Part shown: positions 50,396-60,087 of the stretch, in pieces
Position numbering within the stretch: position 1 is the first letter of the stretch
Layout of the letters: each line of letters opens with the position of its first letter
Assembly: GCA_017466405.1 (NCBI GenBank)
Contig: JAFTUF010000007.1
Location: forward strand, 1 to 64,000
From: Bacteroidales bacterium
Lineage (GTDB): Bacteria > Bacteroidota > Bacteroidia > Bacteroidales > F082
DNA length: 64,000 nucleotides
Direction of reading: 5' to 3'
Position numbers and translations under genes: made by a program
Notes under the pieces: generated by a model
The model's database searches: none
What the model saw: only the letters and a program-made list of their open reading frames with translations
What the model was told of the DNA's origin: nothing

Positions 50396-51314
50396 GGAAA
50401 ATAACAAAGATAATGGTTTAATCAACGGTATAGTGCTCATAACGATAGGTGTGATAGCACTCTTGGTTACCGTCTTCGATTTTACTATAGAATGGGCTGA
50501 ATTGGCTAAGTTATGGCCTGTCTTCATCATAATTTTCGGATTGTCAATATTGCCTATAAATAAAATAATAAAGTCAATATTGGTTGTAATAATGATATTG
50601 TTATCTTGCCTTCTTTATTATAATGCTGTAAATGAGGATGATTCATACGAAGAAGAATCTTATTATTATGATTCAAATAATAAAGATGTCAACGTTCAGG
50701 AATTTTCTGAGACTTTCAGAAATAACATCAATACAGCTAAGGTTGAGATAAATTATGGTGCAGGTTCTTTGCGTCTCGGCGCTCCTGTTAGTGAACTTGT
50801 AAAAGCTTCTAATGCAAGTAACTATTATGTTCAAGATTTCTCTGTTAGGTATAATGGAAAGCATGCCGATATTTGTTTCGGAGGAGAAGATAATATTTCT
50901 GTAAATGGAAAGACTGTCGATTCTAATCGTTTTAATATTGCATTAAATAATAATCCAATATATGATTTTGAGATAAATGTTGGAGCCTGCGGATTGGACT
51001 TCGATTTCAGCGATTATAAAGTTTCCGACATCGATATCAATAGCGGAGCTTGCAATATAGAACTTAAGTTGGGCGACATTTATGACAAGACGAAGGTAGA
51101 AATTGAGACGGGCGTCAGCGACTTGAGGATTGGCATTCCTTCAAATTCTGGATGTCGCATTGAATGTGAGTCGGTGATGAGCAGCAAAGACTTCGAAGGC
51201 TTTGATAAAAAATCGTCTAATGTTTATGAGACTCCGAATTATCATACAGCGGATAATGTCATCGACATTCATTTCAACGGAGCCATTTCAGATTTTAAGG
51301 TCTATAAATATTAG
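50388..51314 (+). CDS. LiaF-like membrane protein with toast-rack beta domain
   Basis: 308 aa. Two N-terminal membrane segments (about 14-32 and 40-75; LWPVFIIIFGLSIL) are followed by an acidic/Tyr-rich linker and a repetitive beta-strand domain (about 105-308) with glycine-spaced turns (INYGAGSLRLGA, INVGACGLDFDFS, INSGACNIELKLG, IETGVSDLRIGI). This is the toast-rack/DUF4097-like pattern seen in LiaF and similar envelope-stress proteins. It presumably works with the PspC protein upstream. Start ATG 50388 fits the frame after the PspC stop; earlier in-frame starts lie inside pspC. Confidence 0.83.
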   Translation: MSKENNKDNGLINGIVLITIGVIALLVTVFDFTIEWAELAKLWPVFIIIFGLSILPINKIIKSILVVIMILLSCLLYYNAVNEDDSYEEESYYYDSNNKDVNVQEFSETFRNNINTAKVEINYGAGSLRLGAPVSELVKASNASNYYVQDFSVRYNGKHADICFGGEDNISVNGKTVDSNRFNIALNNNPIYDFEINVGACGLDFDFSDYKVSDIDINSGACNIELKLGDIYDKTKVEIETGVSDLRIGIPSNSGCRIECESVMSSKDFEGFDKKSSNVYETPNYHTADNVIDIHFNGAISDFKVYKY

Positions 51315-51487
51315 ATGAATTTGAGAATTTGAGAATCTGAGAATCTGAGAACTTGAGAATTTTTTATGATAAAAATCGAGTATAGCAAACATTTTAAGTA
51401 TAAAATTGTTAATAACGAATGAAATGCTAAAATATAAATTGCGGAAATAGATTTTCAGATTTTCAAGTTTTCAGATTTTCAGTTTTA
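51315..51487. repeat. Period-8 GAATTTGA arrays around an AT-rich spacer
   Basis: GAATTTGA, GAATCTGA and GAACTTGA units (51318-51362) in eight-base steps after the LiaF-like gene, and CAGATTTT/CAAGTTTT words at 51450-51487 before cbpA. No promoter consensus seen. Confidence 0.85.
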
Positions 51488-51500
51488 AAAGAAATAGACA

Positions 51501-52400
51501 ATGGAATATAAAGATTATTATAAGATTTTAGGTGTTGAGCGTTCTGCTTCGCAAGATGAGATTAAGAAGGCATATCGTAAGTTGGCTGTGAAATATCATC
51601 CCGACAAGAATCCTGACGACAAGGTGGCGGAGGAGAAGTTCAAGGAGATTTCGGAGGCGTATCAGGTTATAGGCAATGCCGATTCGCGCAAGAAATATGA
51701 CGAGCTCGGAGCTAACTGGAAACAGTATGAGAACGCAGGTTTCGGTGGTTTCGGTGGAGGGGGACAAGGCTTCAACACGAGCGGATTCTCCGATTTCTTC
51801 GATATGTTTTTCGGTGGCGCGCAAGGCGGTGCCGGCTTTGATATCAGAGACTTCATGGGTAATATGGGCGGTGGCCGTCGTTCCACACGTCCGGCAAAGG
51901 GCAGCGATCATAATGCGACGATAAGTCTTACTCTTTTAGAGGCGTATCAAGGCTCGCAGCGGCTCCTCGACCTCAACGGCAATACCATAAAAATCTCTAT
52001 AAAGCCAGGAGTGCGCGACGGTCAGGTTTTGCGTATCAAAGGCAAAGGCAATCCGGGAAGAAACGGCGGCGACAACGGCGACCTCATGATAAAAGTGGCG
52101 ATAATGAACGACCCTGCTTATCAACGTGACGGCGACGACCTGATAAAAAATGTCAACATCGATGTTTATACAGCGATACTCGGAGGTAAGATAACTGTCA
52201 ACACACTCAAAGGTGAAGTTAATGTCCCGATAAAACAACAGACACAGAATAACAGTACGTTACGTTTGAAGGGACTCGGAATGCCTCATTACGGCAAAGA
52301 AGGTGCAGGAGCTCTTTTACTTAAAGTGCAGATTCTTCTTCCAGAACATTTCTCACAAAAAGAGTTGGAACTGATAAGGGAAGCGCAAGCTCAACAATAA
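51501..52400 (+). CDS. CbpA-type DnaJ co-chaperone
   Basis: 299 aa. J domain residues 1-70 with HPD at 33-35 ([10 protein letters not shown]), a Gly/Phe-rich stretch (about 72-125) and a C-terminal DnaJ-C domain (about 130-290; [47 protein letters not shown]). There are no CxxCxGxG zinc fingers, so it is a CbpA/class II J-protein rather than DnaJ proper. It delivers clients to DnaK; dnaK is not in the window. Confidence 0.94.
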   Translation: MEYKDYYKILGVERSASQDEIKKAYRKLAVKYHPDKNPDDKVAEEKFKEISEAYQVIGNADSRKKYDELGANWKQYENAGFGGFGGGGQGFNTSGFSDFFDMFFGGAQGGAGFDIRDFMGNMGGGRRSTRPAKGSDHNATISLTLLEAYQGSQRLLDLNGNTIKISIKPGVRDGQVLRIKGKGNPGRNGGDNGDLMIKVAIMNDPAYQRDGDDLIKNVNIDVYTAILGGKITVNTLKGEVNVPIKQQTQNNSTLRLKGLGMPHYGKEGAGALLLKVQILLPEHFSQKELELIREAQAQQ

Positions 52401-52501
52401 ATTCTCAGCTCTTTCAAATACATAAAAGAAGGTTTGATGTCGCAATTTTGCAGTGTCGTATTTTTTGTGTAGAAAACAATGTTTTTATAACTATTTTTAA
52501 T

Positions 52502-52509
52502 TAACTTTG
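52502..52509 (+). promoter_or_regulatory. -7 element for the TonB receptor gene
   Basis: TAACTTTG, 31 bp before ATG 52541; no exact -33 TTG. Confidence 0.5.
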
Positions 52510-52540
52510 CGTCCTTAATATTTATAATGTTTTTATTAGA

Positions 52541-54874
52541 ATGCAAAGAAATTTACGACTTACAACCATTATCATAACCTTCTTCTTATTCCTTATCAAT
52601 AGTGCTGTTTTCGCACAGAACAACAACGTCAAAGGCTTCGTTTATGAGAAATCGACGGGCGAACCTATGATGTTCTGTAATGTCTATTTCAAAGGAACGA
52701 CCATAGGCGCTTCAACAGATATTAACGGTTTCTTCAACATAACGAAGATTCCTGACGGCGAATATCAGCTTCTTATCACTAACCTCGGTTACGATACTAT
52801 TGCTGATAATATCAGCCTGAAAAATAACGAGGTGTTGAACAAGAAATATTATCTTGAAGAATCTACGGTTGTGCTTCAAGCTGTTAACATCACCGCCGAT
52901 AAGATAGAGGCGAGGACCGAGACTAAGACTTCCGTCGTAAATATCACGCCAAAGACCATCACCAAGATTCCTTCTATGGGAGGACAAGCCGACCTTGCAC
53001 AATATCTTCAAGTCATTCCGGGTGTCGTTTTCACCGGCGACCAGGGAGGTCAGCTTTATATCAGAGGCGGTTCGCCTATTCAGAATAAGGTGCTCCTTGA
53101 CGGAATGGTGATTTATAATCCTTTCCACTCCATAGGTCTCTTCTCGGTATTCGATACCGACATCATCAGAAATGCTGAGATTTATACTGGAGGCTTCGGC
53201 GCCGAATATGGCGGACGTATCTCTTCGGTGATGGATATCACAACTCGTGACGGTAATAAGAAACGTATCGCTGGTAAAGTGGGCGCTAGTACCTTCGGCG
53301 CTAAGGTGACTCTTGAAGGTCCTATAAAAAAAGCTAAAAATCCAGAAGATATGAGTATGTCGTTCATCCTATCAGCAAAGAACTCTTATTTAGAACAGAC
53401 AAGTCAAGGCATTTACAAAGGCATACTGGGTGGTGAAACGTTGCCATATAATTATAGGGACCTTTATGGAAAGATTTCTCTTAACTCTTCAAATGGTAGT
53501 AAGGTCAACTTCTTCGGATTTAACTTCACCGACGATGTGAATAATTATAAGTCAATATCGACATTCGGTTGGGATTCTTATGGCGGCGGTGTCAACTTTG
53601 TCGTTATCCCTGGAAAGTCACCAGTGCTTATTGAAGGTAACATCGCGTTTTCAGATTATGAGGCTGTGTTAGAAGAACAGAACAATCCCGACAGGTCGAG
53701 TTCTATCAATGGTTTTAATGCCGGCTTTGCCTTCACTTATTTCGTCGGAAAGAACTCTCTCAAATATGGTATAGAGATGCTTGGCTTCAAGACGGTCTTC
53801 GATTATACCAAGTCAAATGGAATCAATATCAGTCAGGTGGAAAATACTACGGAGTTAGGTGCATACGTGAAATACAAGGCACAGTTCAACGACTTTATCT
53901 TAGAGCCGAGTCTGAGAATACAGGCTTACGCCTCTCTCTCGGAGGTGTCGCCGGAGCCTCGTCTCGCTCTTAAATATAATGTCACCGACTGGTTCCGTGT
54001 CAAGGCGGCAGGAGGATTGTATTCGCAAAACCTCATAGCGGCCAACAGCGACCGCGATGTCGTCAACCTCTTCTACGGATTTCTATCCGGACAGTCGAAT
54101 ATCCCTACATATTTCAACGGTGAAAAGGTCACGACAAAACTTCAGAAGGCAGCTCATTACATACTCGGTACAGAGTTCGACGTGGCAAACAACACTACTC
54201 TTAATGTGGAAGGCTATTATAAAGACTTTCGTCAGCTGACAAGCATGAATAGAAACCAAGTCTATAGTGAACAAGATGCTCCTCCTGGAACATCGCAGAT
54301 AGAGAAAAAAGACTTTATGATTGAGACAGGCGATGCTTACGGCGTTGACATCTCAATAAAATATGAAGATAAGAGATGGTATCTCTGGGGCGCATATTCC
54401 TTGGCTTACGTCAATAGAGACTTCGAGAACGCTGAAGGTCAGATAATCACTTATAGAACTCACTACGACCGCCGTCATAACGTGAACCTCATCGCTACCT
54501 ATACCGCAGGCGCAAAGAGTCAATGGGAACTCAGCGCTCGCTGGAACTTCGGTACGGGCTTCCCATTCACTATGGTGACTGGCTTCTATGAGGAACTTCC
54601 TTACGATAATATTTATTTCGACCCTTACACAGAAAGCGGTAACCTCGGATTATTATACGGCGACCTCAACCAGGGTCAGTTGCCAACATATCACCGACTC
54701 GACTTTGACGTGAAACGTAAGTTCTACTTCACAGAGTCGGTATTGCTCGAAGCTGACTTCAGCATCACCAACGTATATGACAGACGCAATATATTCTATA
54801 TCGACGTGGTGTCGGCAGAGTTTATCTATCAGCTGCCTCTGATGCCAAGTCTTGGATTAACACTATCATTCTAA
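52541..54874 (+). CDS. TonB-dependent outer-membrane receptor
   Basis: 777 aa. Signal peptide about 1-25 (NSAVFAQ), N-terminal carboxypeptidase-regulatory-like beta domain (about 30-110; GFVYEKSTGEPMMFCNVYFKGT), plug domain (about 120-235; LAQYLQVIPGV, LYIRGGSPIQNKVLLDGM) and a C-terminal beta barrel ending in LGLTLSF with the terminal Phe needed for BAM insertion. There is no SusD partner next to it and no SusC-type Ser-rich plug box, so this is a general TonB receptor rather than a glycan SusC. The ligand is unknown; the gene is followed after 2 bp by an oligopeptidase gene, hinting at peptide uptake. Confidence 0.93.
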   Translation: MQRNLRLTTIIITFFLFLINSAVFAQNNNVKGFVYEKSTGEPMMFCNVYFKGTTIGASTDINGFFNITKIPDGEYQLLITNLGYDTIADNISLKNNEVLNKKYYLEESTVVLQAVNITADKIEARTETKTSVVNITPKTITKIPSMGGQADLAQYLQVIPGVVFTGDQGGQLYIRGGSPIQNKVLLDGMVIYNPFHSIGLFSVFDTDIIRNAEIYTGGFGAEYGGRISSVMDITTRDGNKKRIAGKVGASTFGAKVTLEGPIKKAKNPEDMSMSFILSAKNSYLEQTSQGIYKGILGGETLPYNYRDLYGKISLNSSNGSKVNFFGFNFTDDVNNYKSISTFGWDSYGGGVNFVVIPGKSPVLIEGNIAFSDYEAVLEEQNNPDRSSSINGFNAGFAFTYFVGKNSLKYGIEMLGFKTVFDYTKSNGINISQVENTTELGAYVKYKAQFNDFILEPSLRIQAYASLSEVSPEPRLALKYNVTDWFRVKAAGGLYSQNLIAANSDRDVVNLFYGFLSGQSNIPTYFNGEKVTTKLQKAAHYILGTEFDVANNTTLNVEGYYKDFRQLTSMNRNQVYSEQDAPPGTSQIEKKDFMIETGDAYGVDISIKYEDKRWYLWGAYSLAYVNRDFENAEGQIITYRTHYDRRHNVNLIATYTAGAKSQWELSARWNFGTGFPFTMVTGFYEELPYDNIYFDPYTESGNLGLLYGDLNQGQLPTYHRLDFDVKRKFYFTESVLLEADFSITNVYDRRNIFYIDVVSAEFIYQLPLMPSLGLTLSF

Positions 54875-54876
54875 AC

Positions 54877-56907
54877 ATGGAAAAACCTATAGCAAAGAAA
54901 TATCCCCGTGAACTCATAACTCACGGGGATCTTCGTATAGACAATTATTATTGGCTTAACGAACGCGAGAATCCTGAAGTGATTGAGTATCTTGAACAAG
55001 AGAACCTCTACCAAGAGACAATGATGAAAGATACTGAACAACTTCAAGACGAGATTTATCATGAGATATTGGGTCGCATCAAACAGGACGATGTTTCTTA
55101 TCCTCTGAAAAGAAATGGATATTATTATTATTCGCGCTACGAGGAAGGTAAGGAATATCCTGTGTATTGTCGTCGTAAAGATAATATGGACAACCCGGAG
55201 CAGATTCTTCTCGACGGTAATAAAATGGCTGAAGGTCATCATTATTTCGACATCGGAGCGTATAGCATAAGCCCCGATAATAGACTCATCGCTTATAGCA
55301 TCGACACTGTTAGTCGACGTCAGTATAATATCTATGTTAAGGATATTGAGACGGGCGAGATTTTTAATGATGAGATAAAAAACACCACTGGCAACATGAC
55401 CTGGGCAAACGACAATGCGACGATTTTCTATAGCGAGAAAGATGAGTCGCTGCGTTCATGTAAGATTAAGCGCCATCGCCTGAACGAGGATTCTGAAAAA
55501 GACGAGTTGGTATATTTTGAAGAAGACACTGCCTTCAACTGTTATGTAGGTAAGACAAAGTCAAGACGTTATATCATGATAGTGTCGGAAAGCACGCTTT
55601 CGTCAGAGGTGCGTTATGTGGATGCCGACAGACCTTACGATGAATTTAGGATTTTCCAAAAACGTCAGCATGATATGTTGTATGGAATAGGTCATTATGG
55701 CGACAGCTTCTATATCTTGACTAATGCCGAGGGAGCTAAGAATTTCAAGATTATGAAGACGCCTATTGATAAGACGGAGAAGGAAAACTGGGTAGAGCTG
55801 ATGGCACATCGCGATGATGTGCTGATAGAAGACTTCGACTTGTTTTCAGAATATCTTGTCATAGAGGAACGTCATGAGGGTTTGGTAAAGATAAGGATAA
55901 CTACATGGGACGGAGCTGAGGATTATTATCTCGACTTCGGTGAACCTTCCTACACAGCCTACACTTCTGCCAACCCCGACTTCGACTCGCATACTCTTAG
56001 ATATGGATACAACTCCATGACGACGCCGAGTTCTTTGTATGAATACGATATGAAAGAACGTAAGACGACACTCTTGAAACGACAGGAGATTGTCGGTGGT
56101 TACGAGCCATCGGATTATGTCACGGAGCGTCATTATGCTACTGCACACGATGGCGTCAAGGTGCCTATCTCGTTGGTTTATAAGAAAGGTCTCGTGAAGA
56201 ACGGCGACAATCCTTTGGTGCTTTACGGTTATGGCTCGTATGGAAGCAGCATGGATGCGTATTTCTCAACGCCGCGACTGAGTCTGCTTAATCGAGGTTT
56301 CGTCTGGGCAATAGCGCATATCAGAGGAGGCGAGGAGATGGGTCGTCAGTGGTATGAGGACGGAAAGCTTTTGAAAAAGAAAAACACCTTTTTAGACTTT
56401 ATCTCATGTGGAGAATATCTTGTGAAAGAAGGTTTTACCAATAACAAGAAGATGTTCGCTATGGGAGGTAGTGCCGGCGGACTTCTCGTAGGTGCTGTCG
56501 CTAATATGGCGCCGCAGATGTGGCGTGGAATAGTAGCGCAGGTGCCTTTCGTCGATGTGGTGACAACTATGCTCGACGAGTCGATACCGCTCACCACGGA
56601 AGAATACGACGAATGGGGTAACCCTAATGTTAAAGAATATTATGATTATATGAAGTCATATTCTCCGTACGATAATGTTGATCGAAAAGAATATCCAGCC
56701 ATGTTGGTGACGACGGGCTTGCACGACAGTCAGGTGCAATATTGGGAGCCAGCCAAGTGGGTGGCTAAACTAAGGGAACTTAAGACTGACGACAACCCAT
56801 TATATCTCAAGACCAATATGGACTTCGGACATGGCGGAGCCTCCGGACGTTTTGAGAGCATCAAAGAGATAGCTTTGGAATATGCGTTTCTGATAAGGAG
56901 TTGTTAA
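54877..56907 (+). CDS. Oligopeptidase B-type prolyl oligopeptidase family peptidase
   Basis: 676-aa S9A serine peptidase. The N-terminal beta-propeller (about 60-400) is followed by an alpha/beta-hydrolase domain with the nucleophile S532 in MGGSAGG, D617 in GLHDSQV and H652 in DFGHGG, a complete triad. The sequence RRGGGEMG-like IRGGEEMGRQWYEDGK is typical of the family. Oligopeptidase B cuts short peptides after Arg/Lys; there is no signal peptide, so it is cytoplasmic. It starts 2 bp after the TonB receptor. Its stop overlaps the converging gene by 4 bp. Confidence 0.94.
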   Translation: MEKPIAKKYPRELITHGDLRIDNYYWLNERENPEVIEYLEQENLYQETMMKDTEQLQDEIYHEILGRIKQDDVSYPLKRNGYYYYSRYEEGKEYPVYCRRKDNMDNPEQILLDGNKMAEGHHYFDIGAYSISPDNRLIAYSIDTVSRRQYNIYVKDIETGEIFNDEIKNTTGNMTWANDNATIFYSEKDESLRSCKIKRHRLNEDSEKDELVYFEEDTAFNCYVGKTKSRRYIMIVSESTLSSEVRYVDADRPYDEFRIFQKRQHDMLYGIGHYGDSFYILTNAEGAKNFKIMKTPIDKTEKENWVELMAHRDDVLIEDFDLFSEYLVIEERHEGLVKIRITTWDGAEDYYLDFGEPSYTAYTSANPDFDSHTLRYGYNSMTTPSSLYEYDMKERKTTLLKRQEIVGGYEPSDYVTERHYATAHDGVKVPISLVYKKGLVKNGDNPLVLYGYGSYGSSMDAYFSTPRLSLLNRGFVWAIAHIRGGEEMGRQWYEDGKLLKKKNTFLDFISCGEYLVKEGFTNNKKMFAMGGSAGGLLVGAVANMAPQMWRGIVAQVPFVDVVTTMLDESIPLTTEEYDEWGNPNVKEYYDYMKSYSPYDNVDRKEYPAMLVTTGLHDSQVQYWEPAKWVAKLRELKTDDNPLYLKTNMDFGHGGASGRFESIKEIALEYAFLIRSC

Positions 56908-58907
56908 TTCTTAATTATCTTAACGACTTCTCCGTCAATGTTAAGGAAATAAACGCCAGGATTATAATCTGATATATTGATTTCGATCTCCTTGGAATAG
57001 ACTTCAATTTGTTTTATCAGAACTCCTGTCACATTATAAATCTTTACCGATGACAACTGTCCGTTATTGGCTGATATCCTCACAAAATCTTTTGCTGGGT
57101 TAGGATAGATGTCGTATTCGGCGACTTCGTTTTCTGCAATGTTAAGTTCTAAGTCGTAAAGCTCAACGATACCAACAGAGCTCTTGTCGTCATATAAAGC
57201 CACGACTTCAACAACGTGCATTCCGCTTTCGAGTCTTATGTCGTGTGACAACTCGCTGCTGTTTTCTAATATCTGCTCGTTGTCAATGAATAAATTATAT
57301 CCGGAAGGACTTGCTTCCTCAGGAGCGTTCCAGCTGATATGAAGGTCGCCTTCCTCGTTAGTTTTTTCTATGATAATATCTTCAACAGGATAGGCGTGTC
57401 CTGTGTATTCGTAGGCGAAGCTGCTGTTATAAACCTCGTCTGTCGTTATATCTTGTATCCATAAAGCTACTTCCAAATCGTTGAGCTCTTCGACGAAAGT
57501 GGAGCTCATGTCGTAAGAGAACTCGAGACGCTGATATGAACCGGCGCTGATATTTATTTCGTTGCCTTCCGCGTCGTCTAACATCTTCATCATGATGTGA
57601 TGAAACTCTGTCTCGCCATTACTGCCGGTATTATTTTTTGTCGTTTTCTCGTTGATGCTAACAAAAGCCTCTACATTATTTAAATCGATATACGACATGA
57701 AGTCGGCGGTGATGTTTATGGTGCTACCTTCCATATCGAAAGCGCCTTTTATGTTGACGATAGAAGGAATGTTGTTGACATAGTTCAAGTTGTCTTGGTT
57801 TATGACGCTGAGTTGTTTCTCTCCGTCCAAGTAAAGACTCGGGACGCTTGTCACGCCGTAGTGGTCTCTTCTCACACCACCTTCGTTATTATAATAAGGG
57901 TCGCCGCTGGCAGGCCAGTCCATAGCGTATTTTACGTAAGTGAATTTTTTTATGTTGTTGTTTGTCAGTTCTTCCATCTGAGCGTTAATCTCTACGCAAG
58001 GACCGCAGGTGGAGCTGGAGAAATGTTCTATCAGCGGAGTCTTCTGACTTACGTTGGTAGCAGCTACTATGACTTTCTCGGCGTAGTTGTTCTCGCTTAT
58101 CTCGTCTTCAATTCCATTGACAGAGTTGATGTTGATGCTTAAGTCGTGACTTCCTAATGAGAGTTCTTTTATTGTCTCGAATGTGAATGTTGCGCTTTCC
58201 ATTGATGAGAGGTTTGTGTAGAATGTCTCTGTCACTACTTCATCGTCGATAGTGTATGAAGCTTCGAACGATTCTATGAGAGTCTCTCCAGAGTTGCGTG
58301 CTGTGAAGCTTATCGCGTTCTCTCCGAATACGGTATATTCATGATTGTTGACGGAAGTCAGGTTGATGTCGAGTTGGTTTTGGCTTTGTATGATGATGTT
58401 GTCGAAGAACCAGAAGTTGACGTTGTAAGAGTTACCTTCGAAGAAGAGGCAGAGTTTCACGTTATCTTTTCCTAAGTCTGGAGTGTTGAAGAGAGTATCG
58501 ACTACGTATGTTCCGTCGGTGTCGTACGACTGTGACCATACTGTGTTCCAGGTGTTACCGTTGTCGGATGAGGTGGCGAATCCTATTGTGGAGCTGCCTT
58601 CATAAACATCGACGCTATGAAGCAGCGACAGTTTCGCTGATGTTATTCCGCTTAAGTCGATGGGCTCTGTGGTGACTCGTGAGATACCTTCACATGGTGG
58701 GGTCCATCCGAATTGTAGCTCGTTAGGTTCGCCGCCGGCATTACAGCTCTGCGCTATCATCCAGTTGGCTGCTCCTAAGCCGGTTATCGACCATGTCGAT
58801 GGCAGTGTGGTAGAATCGAAGGTCTCTTGAAAAAGGATGTCTCTGTTCTGACAAAATAAATTCATTGATAAAACAGATAACAATGTGATAAGTAATAATT
58901 TTCTCAT
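56904..58907 (-). CDS. T9SS cargo with thioredoxin-like Omp28 domain
   Basis: 667 aa. Signal peptide about 1-19. An N-terminal adhesin-like beta domain (about 25-175; LFQETFDSTTLPSTWSITG, VNFWFFDNIII) is followed by a CARDB-like Ig module (180-275). Next comes an Omp28-type thioredoxin-fold domain (about 285-500) with a CxxC site in SSSTCGPCVEINAQM and the cis-Pro region TSVPSLYLDG. After a linker/FN3-like part comes the T9SS type A sorting domain (YDIYPNPAKDFVRIS to VVKIIKN). A secreted thiol-disulfide or redox-like protein is plausible; Omp28 domains are abundant in T9SS bacteria and uncharacterised. It ends 4 bp into the converging oligopeptidase gene. Confidence 0.87.
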   Translation of the reverse strand: MRKLLLITLLSVLSMNLFCQNRDILFQETFDSTTLPSTWSITGLGAANWMIAQSCNAGGEPNELQFGWTPPCEGISRVTTEPIDLSGITSAKLSLLHSVDVYEGSSTIGFATSSDNGNTWNTVWSQSYDTDGTYVVDTLFNTPDLGKDNVKLCLFFEGNSYNVNFWFFDNIIIQSQNQLDINLTSVNNHEYTVFGENAISFTARNSGETLIESFEASYTIDDEVVTETFYTNLSSMESATFTFETIKELSLGSHDLSININSVNGIEDEISENNYAEKVIVAATNVSQKTPLIEHFSSSTCGPCVEINAQMEELTNNNIKKFTYVKYAMDWPASGDPYYNNEGGVRRDHYGVTSVPSLYLDGEKQLSVINQDNLNYVNNIPSIVNIKGAFDMEGSTINITADFMSYIDLNNVEAFVSINEKTTKNNTGSNGETEFHHIMMKMLDDAEGNEINISAGSYQRLEFSYDMSSTFVEELNDLEVALWIQDITTDEVYNSSFAYEYTGHAYPVEDIIIEKTNEEGDLHISWNAPEEASPSGYNLFIDNEQILENSSELSHDIRLESGMHVVEVVALYDDKSSVGIVELYDLELNIAENEVAEYDIYPNPAKDFVRISANNGQLSSVKIYNVTGVLIKQIEVYSKEIEINISDYNPGVYFLNIDGEVVKIIKN

Positions 58908-58933
58908 AAGCGTAATGTTTAATTAAGACATAG

Positions 58934-58941
58934 CAAAGATA
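58934..58941 (-). promoter_or_regulatory. -7 element for the Omp28-like gene
   Basis: Minus strand TATCTTTG, 27 bp before the start at 58907. Confidence 0.5.
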
Positions 58942-58998
58942 AGAAAAAGTTACTTCAAAAATCTTTATACTTTTATCTTTAGTCTTTCGACTTTTTAT

Positions 58999-59006
58999 TA
59001 TATTTG
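58999..59006 (+). promoter_or_regulatory. -7 element for the Rpn-family gene
   Basis: TATATTTG, 26 bp before ATG 59032. Confidence 0.5.
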
Positions 59007-59031
59007 CAAGAGCTAATAAAACTCAAACTTT

Positions 59032-60024
59032 ATGAAAACAGAAAAATACATCAGATTCGATTGGGCTATGAAGCGCATGCTTCGCGATAAAGCCAACTAC
59101 GCGGTGTTGGAAGGTCTTCTGACAACTTTATTCAAAGAGAAAATTTCTATCAACAAACTCTTGGAAAGCGAGAGCAACCAAGAAGACGAGTTCGACAAGT
59201 ATAACAGAGTTGATATTCTTGCGGAGAATAGTAAGGGCGAACTGTTTATCATCGAGGTGCAGAATAATGATGAGTACGCTTATTTCCAGAGGATGTTATT
59301 TGGAGTATCTAAGTTAGTGACGGAATATATCAATAGAGGAGAAGGCTATCAAAATATCAAGAAGATTTACAGTGTAAATATCGTTTATTTTGATTTAGGT
59401 CAAGGCAAGGATTATTTGTATCATGGCAAGACAGAGTTCTTGGGAGTCAACACTGGTGAGGTCTTAAATCTCAGTCCGTTCCAAAGACAGAAGTTCAATG
59501 TCGATGTCGTCAGTGAGTTGTATCCCGAATATTACATTTTGAAAGTCAACGATTTCAAAGGCGAGCCGCAGACTCCATTAGAGGAATGGATTTATTATCT
59601 TAGTACCGGCGACATAACTAATGAATCCACAGCGCCAGGACTTGATGAAGCGCGTAAGAAATTAGAGCTGGCTTTGATGAGCAAAGACGAGTTGTCGGCG
59701 TATTATCGTCATTTGGATAATACAGTGATATTGAAAGACAACATCTACACTTCTCGTGGAGAAGGCATGCTTGAAGGCAGAGCTATGGGAAGGAAAGAAG
59801 GAATGCGAGAAGGCTTAGAGAAAGGAATCAAGAAAGGTAGAAAAGAAGGTCTGGCAGAGGGTCTTAAGAAAGGCCGGGAAGAAGGATTGGAGGAGGGAGT
59901 CAAGAAAGGTCGAGATGAGACCATAAAAAATATAGTCACAAATCTTAGGTCGGCTGGTGTTGGCATAGAGATTATAATGGGTGTCACCGGTTTGCCGAAA
60001 GAAGACATAGAAGAACTGTTGTGA
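59032..60024 (+). CDS. Rpn-family PD-(D/E)XK nuclease (recombination-promoting nuclease/putative transposase)
   Basis: 330 aa. The Rpn/PDDEXK_2 domain occupies about 5-235: IRFDWAMKRMLRDKANYAVL, then the nuclease core with D61 (RVDILAEN) and E75-x-Q77 (LFIIEVQNN), followed by YFQRMLFGVSKLV. The C-terminal tail (about 240-300) is a run of E/K-G-x-x-x-G repeats (EGMREGLEKGIKKGRKEG) typical of the family, a region known to be hypervariable, ending in GVGIEIIMGVTGLPKEDI. Rpn proteins cut DNA and promote recA-independent recombination; they multiply in Bacteroidota genomes. Single gene with terminator. Confidence 0.92.
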   Translation: MKTEKYIRFDWAMKRMLRDKANYAVLEGLLTTLFKEKISINKLLESESNQEDEFDKYNRVDILAENSKGELFIIEVQNNDEYAYFQRMLFGVSKLVTEYINRGEGYQNIKKIYSVNIVYFDLGQGKDYLYHGKTEFLGVNTGEVLNLSPFQRQKFNVDVVSELYPEYYILKVNDFKGEPQTPLEEWIYYLSTGDITNESTAPGLDEARKKLELALMSKDELSAYYRHLDNTVILKDNIYTSRGEGMLEGRAMGRKEGMREGLEKGIKKGRKEGLAEGLKKGREEGLEEGVKKGRDETIKNIVTNLRSAGVGIEIIMGVTGLPKEDIEELL

Positions 60025-60047
60025 TTATCACAATTTAAATATGCTAT

Positions 60048-60081
60048 AGACGTCGTTTTAAAATGCGGCGTCTCTTTTTTT
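60048..60081 (+). terminator. Terminator after the Rpn gene
   Basis: AGACGTCG (60048-60055) pairs with CGGCGTCT (60066-60073; one G-T pair), then C and seven T. Confidence 0.75.
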
Positions 60082-60087
60082 CAAAAA

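Noticed and set aside
59032-60024. Insertion sequence around the Rpn-family gene
   Set aside because: No terminal inverted repeats or target-site duplications flank it; Rpn genes usually spread without IS-type ends.
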